A DNA stretch of 55,018 nt from the NCBI RefSeq assembly GCF_007990715.1, contig NZ_BJWY01000035.1, positions 1-55,018 of the forward strand, given 5' to 3'. The DNA is from Nocardia seriolae NBRC 15557. Lineage in GTDB: Bacteria > Actinomycetota > Actinomycetes > Mycobacteriales > Mycobacteriaceae. This document shows positions 1 to 7,566 of the stretch, piece by piece. Position 1 is the first letter of the stretch. The number at the start of each line of letters is the position of its first letter. The notes under the pieces are model-generated. The model was not told where the DNA came from, did not search any database, and saw nothing but the letters and a program-made list of their open reading frames with translations. Made by a program: the position numbers and the translations under genes.

Positions 1-44
1 GAGGCAGAAGGGATCTGTTCTAATCCGCGCTAGCCGCCAGTTCT

Positions 45-797
45 ATGACTTGCCGCTATGCGGTCGGTGAATGGCATCTCGACCGGTTTATGTGCTGGCA
101 AATCAAGCCGCGAAATACCGGACAGAAAGGTCACCTCGTGGGGCAACCGTGTCCGCCTGAGACCAGAGCGAAGATCTCGGCAGTGAAGCGGAGCAAAAAT
201 CGAGGCAAGTACGTTATTGGCAGCTTACGGGGGCAGAAGGAGATCACTGCGATCGTAGGACACGATCGGCACGGAAACATCCTGTACACGTATCGGTGCA
301 CGCGATGTGGGTCTGACCACGGCCCGAGTCCGAGCTCAGTATTCCGACGAAAGTACACCAAGTGCTGCCAGCAGCGTTTGGCGGAGAAGTCCAACGACCG
401 AGGTCATTTTTAGGTAACCGGGAGCTACATCGCGCGGGTCAAGAACAGTGCAAAGAAGCGCGGGATCGAGTACTTGGTTACTGCTGAACAACTTTGGGAG
501 ATCTGGCTACGTCAAAGTGGTCGCTGCGTCTACACAGGAAGATCTCTCGTCCTCCCAGCGGAGCGTTCTGGTGGTGATGCGTCACTAGATCGTATCGACA
601 GCTCGAAGGGCTACGCCATCGACAACGTGCAGTGGGTCCACAAGGACGTCAACATGATCAAATGGGAGCTATCGGAGGAAGTGTTTCTCGCAACCTGTTT
701 GGAGATCGTCAACCATACTGAATTCGGGATGTCCGAGTGGAGCCGCGTCGCATGCTCGGTTGGATCCACGAGGCTTCGCTGGACGGGCTGTGCCTGA
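45..797 (+). pseudogene. HNH endonuclease-like gene split by an in-frame amber stop
   Basis: Two open stretches in one frame (45-413 and 414-797) are separated only by a TAG at 411-413. Read through, they give one phage-style protein: an N-terminal part with a zinc-ribbon-like Cys pattern (RCTRCG ... KCC), then KNSAKKRGIEY, then an HNH-like block, SGRCVYTG followed by SLDRIDSSKGYAIDNV and WVHKDVNMIK. That block is typical of small HNH proteins of phages and mobile elements. The last 25 or so residues look unrelated and run into the start of the TROVE remnant, so the natural C terminus may be lost. A nonsense mutation is the simplest reading; a sequencing error or a stop suppressed in a phage context would also fit. 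The family is assigned from motif memory only. Confidence 0.6.
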
Positions 798-1754
798 TCG
801 AGGGCCACACGGACGTAGACCGTCATTGTGGAGCACATTCGGACCTGGTGCGCGAGTACCGGCTGTCGTGGGAGATGCTGCCCGACGCGGCGCTGGACGA
901 TGCGGGCGTGTGGGAGGCGTTGCTGGACAACGGGATGCCGCAGACCGCGCTGATGCGGCAGCTGCCGCGGCTGACCCGGCTCGGTCTGCTGGCCCCGCTG
1001 GGCGCGCGGACGTGGGCGATCGCCGAGCAGTTGGCCGATCGCGACCGGCTGCGCCGGGCTCGGGTGCACCCGGTGAATGTGTTTGTCGCGCAGCGAACCT
1101 ACGCGAAGGCGCGGTCGGTACGTGGTGAAAGCTCTTGGGAGCCTTCGCGTCCGATCGTGGATGTTCTCGACGCGGCGTTCTACGCGGCATTCGAGGCGGT
1201 CGAGCCGACCGGTAAGCGGCACCTGTTCGCGCTGGCCGTGTCCGGGTCGGTGACGGCGTCCGTCTCGGGTATGCCGTTGAGTGCCCGCGAGGCGTCGGCC
1301 GCGCTGGCGCTGGTGACCACGTCGATCGAATCCGAGTGCCAGATAGTCGGATTCACCTCGGGCAGCGGGTACGGTTCGCGGCGGGACACCGGTCTGACTC
1401 CGCTGTCGATCAGCCCGCGTCAGCGGCTCGAGGACGCCATCCGCGCGGTCAGCGATCTGCCGTTCGGCGGCACCGATTGCGCGCTGCCGATGCTGTACGC
1501 GCTGGAGCGCAAGCTCCACGTCGACGTGTTCGTGGTCGCCATCGACAACGGAGACGTGGGCGGGCCGGATGCATCCGCATCAGGCGCTGGCGCAGTACCG
1601 GCGCGAGGTCAACCCGCAGGCGAAGCTGGTCGTGATCGGCATGACGGCCACGAACTTCACGATCGCTCTTCCGGACGACGCGGGAAGGTTCGATATCGCC
1701 GGTTGCGATTCGGCGGTACCGGCTTTGCTGGCGGACTTCGCGCGCGGGCTCTGA
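737..1754 (+). pseudogene. TROVE-domain (Ro60/Rsr-like) RNA-binding protein, truncated and frameshifted
   Basis: The translation matches the C-terminal half of bacterial Ro proteins: the end of the HEAT-like TROVE region (REYRLSWEMLPD, GVWEALLDNGMPQTALMRQL) followed by the von Willebrand A-like domain (KRHLFALAVSGS, REASAALALVTT, PFGGTDCALPMLYAL). Full-length bacterial Ro is about 530 residues; some 250 N-terminal residues are missing and the HNH remnant abuts instead. An extra G at 1550-1551 shifts the frame. Removing it restores DNETWAGRMHPHQALAQYR and the ending GMTATNFTIALPDDAG down to 1754. The metal-site motif usually DVSGS reads AVSGS, so its Asp is gone. Ro proteins bind misfolded RNA and Y RNAs; I see no Y RNA gene beside it. 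GTG at 737 only marks the first in-frame start. Confidence 0.75.
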
Positions 1755-1774
1755 CGGCCGGTTCCGGCAGGTCG

Positions 1775-1804
1775 CTGCCACCCGGTGGAATCACCGGGTG
1801 GCAG
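1775..1804 (+). terminator. 13-bp perfect hairpin after the TROVE remnant
   Basis: CTGCCACCCGGTG (1775-1787), loop GAAT, CACCGGGTGGCAG (1792-1804). It sits 20 bp past the restored TROVE stop codon. No T-run follows, so it could be a weak terminator or an RNA-stabilising hairpin. Confidence 0.5.
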
Positions 1805-1833
1805 TGGCCCGTGAGTCTGGATACGGTCGCAGC

Positions 1834-2547
1834 GTGTCCGGAAATCTGACCTTGGCCGATGTGCTCGACGATGCCGCGCTGCTGTCGTTCGAGCATCAGA
1901 TGCATCTCTCGGAGGTGCTCGGCGAGCATTCGTTCAATGTGAACCTCGCCGAGCGGCGCTTCGAATTTCGTTGTGCGGAACGAACTCTCGTCTGTACCGG
2001 GATGCATATGCTGGGTAGCGCGGCGCCAGGTCCGCAGTCCTGGCTGTGGTCGTGGGCGAACCCGACCGGCTATCCGGCCGAGGTGGTCGCGGTGGCGAAG
2101 GCCGTGCAGGAGTTCGGTGCTCACCATGGAATTACCGAATTGGCCGCCGCAGAGGTGCCTTTCGGCGCGTTCGGTGACGACCTGGAACCCCACCAGGTGT
2201 CCTGGACCATGATGGAGCTGGCCAAGCCGATCTCTGGTCACTGGACCTCCTATCAGGGCAATGTCGGCAATGGCACCTTCGTCGCCTTCCTCGTCGAACA
2301 CCCTGAACTCCGCCTGCCGCCGCCGTCGGGCCCGCGCCTGCTCCGCGTGCTCTCCCAGGGCGTCGCCGAACTCGCCCTGACCGACCACCGCCGCGCCGTG
2401 CACAGCTACCTGACCCGCCGCGGCCTCGCGGTCGCCTTCGCCCCGAACGGCGAATCGCTGCGCTTCGACAGCCCCGCCGTGAACGGCACCGTCGACTTCG
2501 ACGAGTACGGCCGCATGGCGGGCATCAATGGCGGCATGTCCGCCTGA
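1834..2547 (+). CDS. DUF6882-like conserved protein
   Basis: A 237-residue soluble protein with no signal peptide or membrane segment. The pattern GPQSWLWSWANPTGYP, later ISGHWTSYQGNVGNGTFVAFLVE, agrees with the actinobacterial family I recall as DUF6882, whose function is unknown to me. GTG at 1834 is chosen because a TACGGT -10 hexamer at 1822-1827 leaves only 6 nt before it, the leaderless arrangement used by other genes here; an in-frame GTG at 1798 lies inside the preceding hairpin. The reading frame is intact, unlike its decayed neighbours on both sides, and its stop is 11 bp from the convergent thrS-like remnant. Confidence 0.7.
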   Translation: MSGNLTLADVLDDAALLSFEHQMHLSEVLGEHSFNVNLAERRFEFRCAERTLVCTGMHMLGSAAPGPQSWLWSWANPTGYPAEVVAVAKAVQEFGAHHGITELAAAEVPFGAFGDDLEPHQVSWTMMELAKPISGHWTSYQGNVGNGTFVAFLVEHPELRLPPPSGPRLLRVLSQGVAELALTDHRRAVHSYLTRRGLAVAFAPNGESLRFDSPAVNGTVDFDEYGRMAGINGGMSA

Positions 2548-2558
2548 CCCCCCGAGGC

Positions 2559-3255
2559 TCAGTCGGTCCAGAGGCGGGTGTCGTGTGACTCGATCAGCGC
2601 GCGCACCCGGCCGACCGCTCGCTCGGCCGGTTGCGCGGGCAGTCGCCGCCCGTCCCGGAGCCGCACGGCCACTTCGCCGTTCGCGGTCTCGGCGGGGCCG
2701 AGGACGAATTGGTAAGGAACCAAACGGTTTTCCCGGATGCGCGCACCCAGGCTGCCGGCCTCCGCCTCGATGACGTCGACGCGGAGGTCGGCGGCGAGGC
2801 AGCGTTCGGCCAACTCCGCGGCTGCGCCCGCCTCGGCCTCCGATACCGGCAGCACCACCACCTGAACCGGGGCCAGCCAGGCGGGAAACGCGCCGCCGTG
2901 CTGTTCGATCAGGTGCGCGACTCGATCAGGTGCGCGACCGCGCGGTCGACACTGCCGATGATGCTGCGGTGCACCATGACCGGGCGATGCTTGTTCGCGT
3001 CGGGCCCGATGTAGTGCAGGTCGAACTGCTCGGGTTGGTGGAAGTCGATCTGCACGGTGGACAGGGTGGCCTCGCGGCCCGCGTGATCGGTGACCTGGAC
3101 ATCGATCTTCGGACCGTAGAAGGCGGTTTCGCCCGCGGTCGACTCGTAGGGTAGGCCGGAGCGGTCCAAGACCTCGGTCAGCAGCTCGGTCGCCCGCTGC
3201 CACATCTCCGGGGCCGCAACGTATTTCCCACCGGAACCGGGGAGGGACAGCCGGT
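2559..3255 (-). pseudogene. Threonyl-tRNA synthetase paralogue, C-terminal remnant with frameshift
   Basis: On the minus strand the sequence encodes the last third of a ThrRS: the end of the class II catalytic core (YRLSLPGSGGKYV, GETAFYGPKIDVQVTD, VQIDFHQPEQFDLHYI, then motif 3 around MVHRSIIGSVDRAVAHLIE) followed by the anticodon-binding domain (GGAFPAWLAPVQVVVLPVSE ... LVPYQFVLGP). About 400 N-terminal residues are absent; a stop lies just upstream of YRLSL. A perfect 17-bp tandem duplication at 2905-2938 breaks the frame after AVAHLIE, and deleting one copy restores AVAHLIEQHGGAFPAW. As a truncated extra copy beside OleC- and KAS-like genes it could once have been a self-resistance synthetase, but that is inference. 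It cannot encode a working enzyme. Confidence 0.8.
2905..2938. repeat. 17-bp perfect tandem duplication in the thrS-like remnant
   Basis: TCGATCAGGTGCGCGAC occurs twice back to back (2905-2921 and 2922-2938). Seventeen is not a multiple of three, so the duplication itself explains the frame break in the ThrRS remnant. Confidence 0.9.
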
Positions 3256-3394
3256 AGCGCGACGATCGAAACGGGGATCAGCGCGCCGGGACGGTGTCCG
3301 GCGTCGTGGTCGACTGTGCGCGCTGCATGATCGGGACCGTACACCGCGCTCGCCGTCCCGCAAAGCGATTTCCGGTGCGCCGGGGGAACATCGG

Positions 3395-4687
3395 TCAGAG
3401 TGCCGTGTCCTGCTTGCGGCCCACGAGCACCAGGTTGCCGTCCTCGAAGCGGGCGAGGTCGCCGGTGGCTATCTCCTTCATGGGCGGCTCGCCGAGATAG
3501 CCGCGGCACAGGTTGGGGCCGGAGAGGATGAGTTCGCCGTCGTCGGCGATGCGCGCGTCCACGCCGTCGACCGGCGGGCCGAGCAGGTCGCCGCGGCCGG
3601 AGAACTCGAGCTTGTCGCCGCCGGAAGCGACGGCGACCGGCAGGATTTCGGTTCTGGCGTAGATGGCGAGGAATTCGGTATCCGGCAGCGCGGCGCGGGC
3701 GCGGCGCAGCAGCGCGGTGGTGACGGGCGCGCCCCCGAGCGACATCTCCTCGATATGGGTGGGCGCGGCCAGCTTCCCGGACTCGATGGCGTCGAGGACC
3801 ACCGCGAGATCGGCGGGCGTGAAGTACGCGTGCGTGGCCGTGCCGAGCGTGCGCGCGAAGCCGATCGGGTCGATATGGGTCGCGAAGCGCGCATACCGCG
3901 GCATCGACCAGCGCGCCCCCTCGAGCACCGCGGGCAACCCCATCATCGGGTGCTCGGTGTGCAGGTGCGAGCCGGGCATGAGGCTGGTGCACCCCGCCAT
4001 CGCAGCCAGTCCCGCACCCAGTGAACCCCGGCTGTGCACAATGGCTTTCGGGTCGGCGGTGGTGCCGGAGGTGAAGACGATGAGCGCCTCGGCGTCCGGA
4101 TTCTCGACCGGCGTATCAACCGTGGACCGACTGGCCGGTCCCGACCAGCCGGGCTCGGACCCGACCAGTTGCCGTAGCGGAATGGAGCCGCGCGGCGTCC
4201 CCGGTAGCCGCGTCCCGCTGTGGATGTGCCGCATCGGCAACCGCCCGAATTCCGGTAGTGACACCCCGAATTCCGGTAGTGCCAGCCCGAACTCCGGTAG
4301 TGACAGCCCGATCCGGTGTCCGTACCGGCGCAGCGGCCCGCTCAGCAGATACATCAGCGATTCCGTCGCGGCCCAGCGCGGTTGCACCAATTCCATTTGC
4401 CGGGCGAACAATTCGGGCCCGACCCCCGGATCCACGAACACGATCGTGCCGCCCGCCGCGACGGTGCCCAGGATCAGCACCACCGCGTCGACGTACGGCC
4501 GGATGGCGAACAGCATGCGGTCGCCGGGCTCGAAACCCTTGCTGTGCAGTCGCTTCACCACCAGGCGAATTCGGGCGTCCAGTTCGGCGAAGCTGAGCGC
4601 CGGCTCCCCGATCATGCCCAGCGCGGGCGCGTCGGGGGTCCGCAGCACCTGCTCCCGCAGCAGCGCGGTGAAATCCTCACCGCTCAC
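3395..4687 (-). pseudogene. OleC-like AMP-binding enzyme (beta-lactone synthetase/acyl adenylase family), C-terminally truncated
   Basis: An ANL-superfamily N-terminal domain: ATP loop IVFTSGTTADPKAIVH, and the family-typical stretches GTIVFVDPGVGPELFARQ and IYARTEILPVAV, which recall OleC (VDPG and YGxTExLPV signatures). OleC closes beta-hydroxy acids into beta-lactones. The protein ends at LVGRKQD, the A8 hinge, so the mobile C-terminal subdomain of roughly 100 residues with the catalytic Lys is missing; activity is doubtful. The usual YGxTE motif reads YARTE. Residues around 140-160 contain three copies of a 7-residue LPEFGxx repeat. GTG at 4687 is chosen because it overlaps by 4 bp the stop of an upstream 33-codon ORF; the frame stays open further upstream with non-conserved residues. 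Confidence 0.65.
4244..4316. repeat. 21-bp coding minisatellite, three units plus a partial fourth
   Basis: Units begin at 4244, 4265 and 4286 (consensus CCCGAAYTCCGGTAGTGNCA) with a partial unit from 4307. The length is a multiple of three, so each unit encodes LPEFG plus two residues in the OleC-like protein without disturbing the frame. Confidence 0.85.
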
Positions 4688-4785
4688 CGGATGTCCACCA
4701 ATTCCGGTTTGTGCCGTTGCTCGGCGTACCGGGGGAGAGTCTTGCGCACACCCCAGGCTCGCACGCGCACCCAGCGCTCGTTCAT
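4684..4785 (-). CDS. 33-residue ORF with strong ribosome binding site, coupled to the OleC-like gene
   Basis: ATG at 4785 follows a GGAGGGG Shine-Dalgarno at a 4-nt spacing, and the TGA overlaps the GTG start of the OleC-like gene by 4 bp. The peptide begins MNERWVRVRAWGVRKTLPRY and ends KPELVDIR; it is very basic and has no signal or membrane segment. I do not recognise it. It could be a translational-coupling leader or a fusion of the two ends of a deleted gene, which would fit the decay around it. Confidence 0.4.
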   Translation of the reverse strand: MNERWVRVRAWGVRKTLPRYAEQRHKPELVDIR

Positions 4786-4815
4786 CGTCCCCTCCGGTGG
4801 ATACGGTGCCCGGGC

Positions 4816-5685
4816 TTACGGTTTCGGCAAGCGGTAGGCGATGGCGGCGGCCGAGGGGCCCGCCCCGGCGGCCACGCACAAGGCTACGTCGGCCCGCGCG
4901 AGCTTGCCGCTGTCGCGGGCTGCCAGGTATGCGACGGGCAGTGCCGAGGTTTGGGCATGGCTCTCGGTGTCGTCGGCCGCGACCGTGGTGATGCCGAGCC
5001 GCCGGGCCAGCAGGTCGGGGAAATCCGCGGTGGGGCGGCCGCAGATGAGGACGGTGCGGTCGAGGTCCGCGTCGGCCACCTCGAGCGCCTCGCCGGCCGC
5101 CGAAATCGCGTGGTGCAGGAGCTCCTCGACACTGCTGGAACGGTTCACCAGCATCGAGGACCGACCGGTCGTGCCCATTTCCGACGGCCGCGGATATCCC
5201 TCGGCCGGCCGCCCATCGGTCGCGCTGATATGCAGCGCCCCGAATCCGGCCGTCCCCGGCGTCTTTTCCAGCAGCATGGCCGCGCCGACCGGCTCGATCG
5301 GGAAACCCGGCTGCGGCCCAGCCGATTTCGACGGCCGCGCGTCACCGGCGACCAGCAGCACCCGGTGTACGGTCGGGGCTTCCAGCAGCGCCTGACTGAC
5401 CTGGATCGCATTGAGAATGCCGCAGGCCCCGTTCATCAGGTCGAACGACAGGCACGGCACATCACCGCTGTGATATTCCAGCCCGATGCCCGCCCGCTGC
5501 TGAATGAGCGCGGACATGGCCGGTTCCGCCATATTCGAATCGCGATAGCCGCCGGTATTGATCAGCGCGTCGATCCGGTCCGGCGTGATACCGGCATCCG
5601 CCATGACCCGGCGGGCGGCGGCCGCGGCCTGCTCGATGGAGTCGCCGCCGATTTCGGTGGCTACGGAGGAGATTACGATTCCCAT
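4816..5685 (-). CDS. KAS III / OleA-like thiolase-fold protein
   Basis: A 289-residue thiolase-fold protein, shorter than FabH or OleA (about 320-350). The nucleophilic Cys is in SFDLMNGACGILNAI at the expected position, and DALINTGGYRDSNMAEP matches the early KAS III strand. The later catalytic pair is not canonical: FabH's HQAN loop reads GRPTADFP, and the Asn loop is replaced by HAQTSALPVAY. It may therefore act with a partner subunit, as the two OleA homologues of nocardiolactone and lipstatin clusters do, or be an acyltransferase-type relative. Upstream on the same strand is a fragment resembling the tail of a second family member; downstream lies the OleC-like gene. ATG at 5685 is 6 bp after that fragment's stop. 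Confidence 0.6.
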   Translation of the reverse strand: MGIVISSVATEIGGDSIEQAAAAARRVMADAGITPDRIDALINTGGYRDSNMAEPAMSALIQQRAGIGLEYHSGDVPCLSFDLMNGACGILNAIQVSQALLEAPTVHRVLLVAGDARPSKSAGPQPGFPIEPVGAAMLLEKTPGTAGFGALHISATDGRPAEGYPRPSEMGTTGRSSMLVNRSSSVEELLHHAISAAGEALEVADADLDRTVLICGRPTADFPDLLARRLGITTVAADDTESHAQTSALPVAYLAARDSGKLARADVALCVAAGAGPSAAAIAYRLPKP

Positions 5686-5691
5686 GCTGCA

Positions 5692-5841
5692 TCACACCCG
5701 AATATCGGCGAGCATCACCGACGGAAACCCGGCCACGACGCCGGTAGCCGCGGGCACCATCGATACCTTCGCCCCGGACGCTATCCGCTGTTGCTCGGGC
5801 GTGTCGGGTAAAACCACGAAATGCGAGGTGGGCGCAATGAA
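5692..5841 (-). pseudogene. Possible 3' tail of a second KAS III-like gene
   Basis: The minus frame from 5841 to the TGA at 5692-5694 encodes 49 residues with no start codon of its own. RIASGAKVSMVPAATGVVAG resembles the C-terminal strand-turn-strand of KAS III proteins (RIxxGDxVxLVxxxxG). Its stop lies 6 bp before the ATG of the intact KAS-like gene, the spacing of an operon neighbour. A TAA and no homologous sequence lie upstream, so only the tail survives. The assignment rests on a short pattern and is tentative. Confidence 0.35.
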
Positions 5842-5861
5842 TTACATTGCGGAACAACGCA

Positions 5862-6596
5862 TCAGCCGCGGCGCGCGAAACGTCCCGATTCGGCCTGATC
5901 GCGCGGCTTCACCACGATGGTGTCCAGATTGACGTGCGGCGGGCGCGAGGCCACGAAGCCGATGATCTCCGCGATGTCCTGTGCCACCAGCGGATCGATG
6001 CCCTTGTACACATTCGCCGCACGCTCCGCGTCGCCGCCGAATCGCACCAGCGAGAACTCGGTCTCCACCGCGCCCGGCGCGATCTCGGTCAGCCGCACCG
6101 GCTTTCCGAGCAGCTCACCGCGCAGCGTCCGGTGCAGCACCGCCTGCGCGTGCTTGGCCGAGGTGTAGCCGGAACCATTGTCGTAGACCGACATGGCGGC
6201 CACCGAGGTGATGGTGACGATCAGGCCGTCGCCGGAGTCGATCAGCTTGGGCAGCAACGCCTTCGTGACCCGCAGCGTGCCCAGCACATTGGTCTCCCAC
6301 ATCCAGCGCCAGTCGTCGAGATCGGCCTCGAGCACCGGGGCCAGGCCCTTCGCGCCGCCCGCATTGTTGACCAGCACATCGCAGCGCTCGACGGCGTCGG
6401 TGAAGGCGCGCACCGACTCCTCGTCGGTGACGTCCAGCGGCAGCGCCGTCCCGCCGATCTCCGCGGCCAGCGCCTCCAGCCGATCGACCCGGCGGGCACC
6501 GACGTACACGTGGTACCCCTGCTTGGCGAGTTCGCGGGCGGTTGCCTCGCCGATACCCGAACTGGCTCCGGTCACCACAGCGGTACGAGTGCTCAT
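5862..6596 (-). CDS. Short-chain dehydrogenase/reductase (Rv0484c type)
   Basis: A classical 244-residue SDR: N-terminal Rossmann TGASSGIGEATA, NNAGG, the Ser region TSVAAMSVYDNGSG and catalytic YTSAK. It should be an NAD(P)(H)-dependent oxidoreductase; the substrate is not evident. The position next to the mshA block matches Rv0484c, so it probably belongs to the conserved chromosome and not to the decayed locus beside it. ATG at 6596 is 7 nt from a TAAGCT -10 hexamer (plus-strand 6604-6609), giving a leaderless transcript divergent from the hydrolase gene. Confidence 0.85.
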   Translation of the reverse strand: MSTRTAVVTGASSGIGEATARELAKQGYHVYVGARRVDRLEALAAEIGGTALPLDVTDEESVRAFTDAVERCDVLVNNAGGAKGLAPVLEADLDDWRWMWETNVLGTLRVTKALLPKLIDSGDGLIVTITSVAAMSVYDNGSGYTSAKHAQAVLHRTLRGELLGKPVRLTEIAPGAVETEFSLVRFGGDAERAANVYKGIDPLVAQDIAEIIGFVASRPPHVNLDTIVVKPRDQAESGRFARRG

Positions 6597-6603
6597 GCAC
6601 CTG

Positions 6604-6648
6604 AGCTTAGGCAGGGCGTGTCGGCGGCGCGTCGCGGGTGGTTAGCCT
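6604..6648. promoter_or_regulatory. Divergent leaderless promoters of the SDR and hydrolase genes
   Basis: Minus strand: TAAGCT (6609-6604) is 7 nt before the SDR ATG. Plus strand: TAGCCT (6643-6648) is 7 nt before the hydrolase ATG at 6656. The whole intergenic region is 59 bp, so both promoters lie back to back. Neither gene has room for a Shine-Dalgarno after the predicted start site. Confidence 0.6.
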
Positions 6649-6655
6649 CACTCGC

Positions 6656-7480
6656 ATGGCTATTCGGGATGTAGTGAGCGCGGACGGCACGACCATCGTC
6701 TACCGGGTGACCGGTGCGGAAGGGGCGCGGCCGCTGGTGCTGCTGCACGGCTGGGCCGGGAACCTGCTCAAGTGGGGACGTGCGACGGACCTGCTCGCCG
6801 AGCACTTCCGGGTGATCGCGGTCGATCTGCGCGGCCACGGCTACTCCGACGCCCCCGAGACCGGATACGACGATCCGAAGAACTGGGCCGCCGATATCGC
6901 AGCCGTGCTCGCCGGTGAGGGCATCACCTCCGGCGCGATCCTGCTCGGCTGGTCCTACGGCGGCATCGTGCTGTCGGATTACCTGACCGCCTACGGCACC
7001 GGCGCGCTGGCGGGCGTCGTCTATACCGGTTCACAGGCGAATATCGGCCGCGGCGTCCCAGGCGCGGAAACCGGTCCCGGCATGGGCAAGGCCATCCCGG
7101 ATGTCTTCGACGAGAGCGCGGGCAAGGCCATGCGCGGATTCGCGGCCTTCGGCAATGCCAATACCGGTCCGGGACGCGACAAGGGCGTCGAAGCCCAGCG
7201 CCTGTTCGGCGGCAGCATCGCCACCCTGCCCCGGGTCCGCAAGGCTTTGTTCTATCGCACAGTCGACAACACCGAGACCCTGCGCGGCCTGAACGTGCCG
7301 GTCCTGGTTCTGCACGGCACCGCGGACCCGGTGGTGCCGATCGAGAACGGCCGCCACATCGCCGCCACCGCGCCCGACGTCCGGACCTCCTACTGGGAGG
7401 GCGCGCAGCACGGCCTCTTCATCGAAGATCCCGAGCGGTTCGTGTCCGAGGTCACAGTTTTCGCGAGCGACCTGGATTGA
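6656..7480 (+). CDS. Alpha/beta-fold hydrolase
   Basis: 274 residues with LLHGWAGN (oxyanion HG motif), VDLRGHGYS, nucleophile elbow GWSYGG, the acid in VLHGTADPVVP and the His in AQHGLF: a complete Ser-Asp-His triad. Cytoplasmic, with no signal peptide. The general class covers esterases, lipases and related hydrolases, and the substrate cannot be told. ATG at 6656 is preferred over an in-frame GTG at 6638 because of the -10 element just upstream. It lies between the SDR gene and mshA. Confidence 0.85.
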   Translation: MAIRDVVSADGTTIVYRVTGAEGARPLVLLHGWAGNLLKWGRATDLLAEHFRVIAVDLRGHGYSDAPETGYDDPKNWAADIAAVLAGEGITSGAILLGWSYGGIVLSDYLTAYGTGALAGVVYTGSQANIGRGVPGAETGPGMGKAIPDVFDESAGKAMRGFAAFGNANTGPGRDKGVEAQRLFGGSIATLPRVRKALFYRTVDNTETLRGLNVPVLVLHGTADPVVPIENGRHIAATAPDVRTSYWEGAQHGLFIEDPERFVSEVTVFASDLD

Positions 7481-7566
7481 TAGCGAATTCGCATTCACGT
7501 CGACGAAAATCCTTGTGAAGCAGGTCACTTGGGAAGGTAACCACCGCATGAGGTGTTGACCTCGGT

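Noticed and set aside
5862..7480. SDR and alpha/beta hydrolase as OleD and OleB of the decayed locus
   Set aside because: The SDR is of the classical type with YTSAK, not an extended OleD-type enzyme; both lie in the conserved Rv0484c-mshA neighbourhood and have divergent leaderless promoters, so they are better read as core genes.
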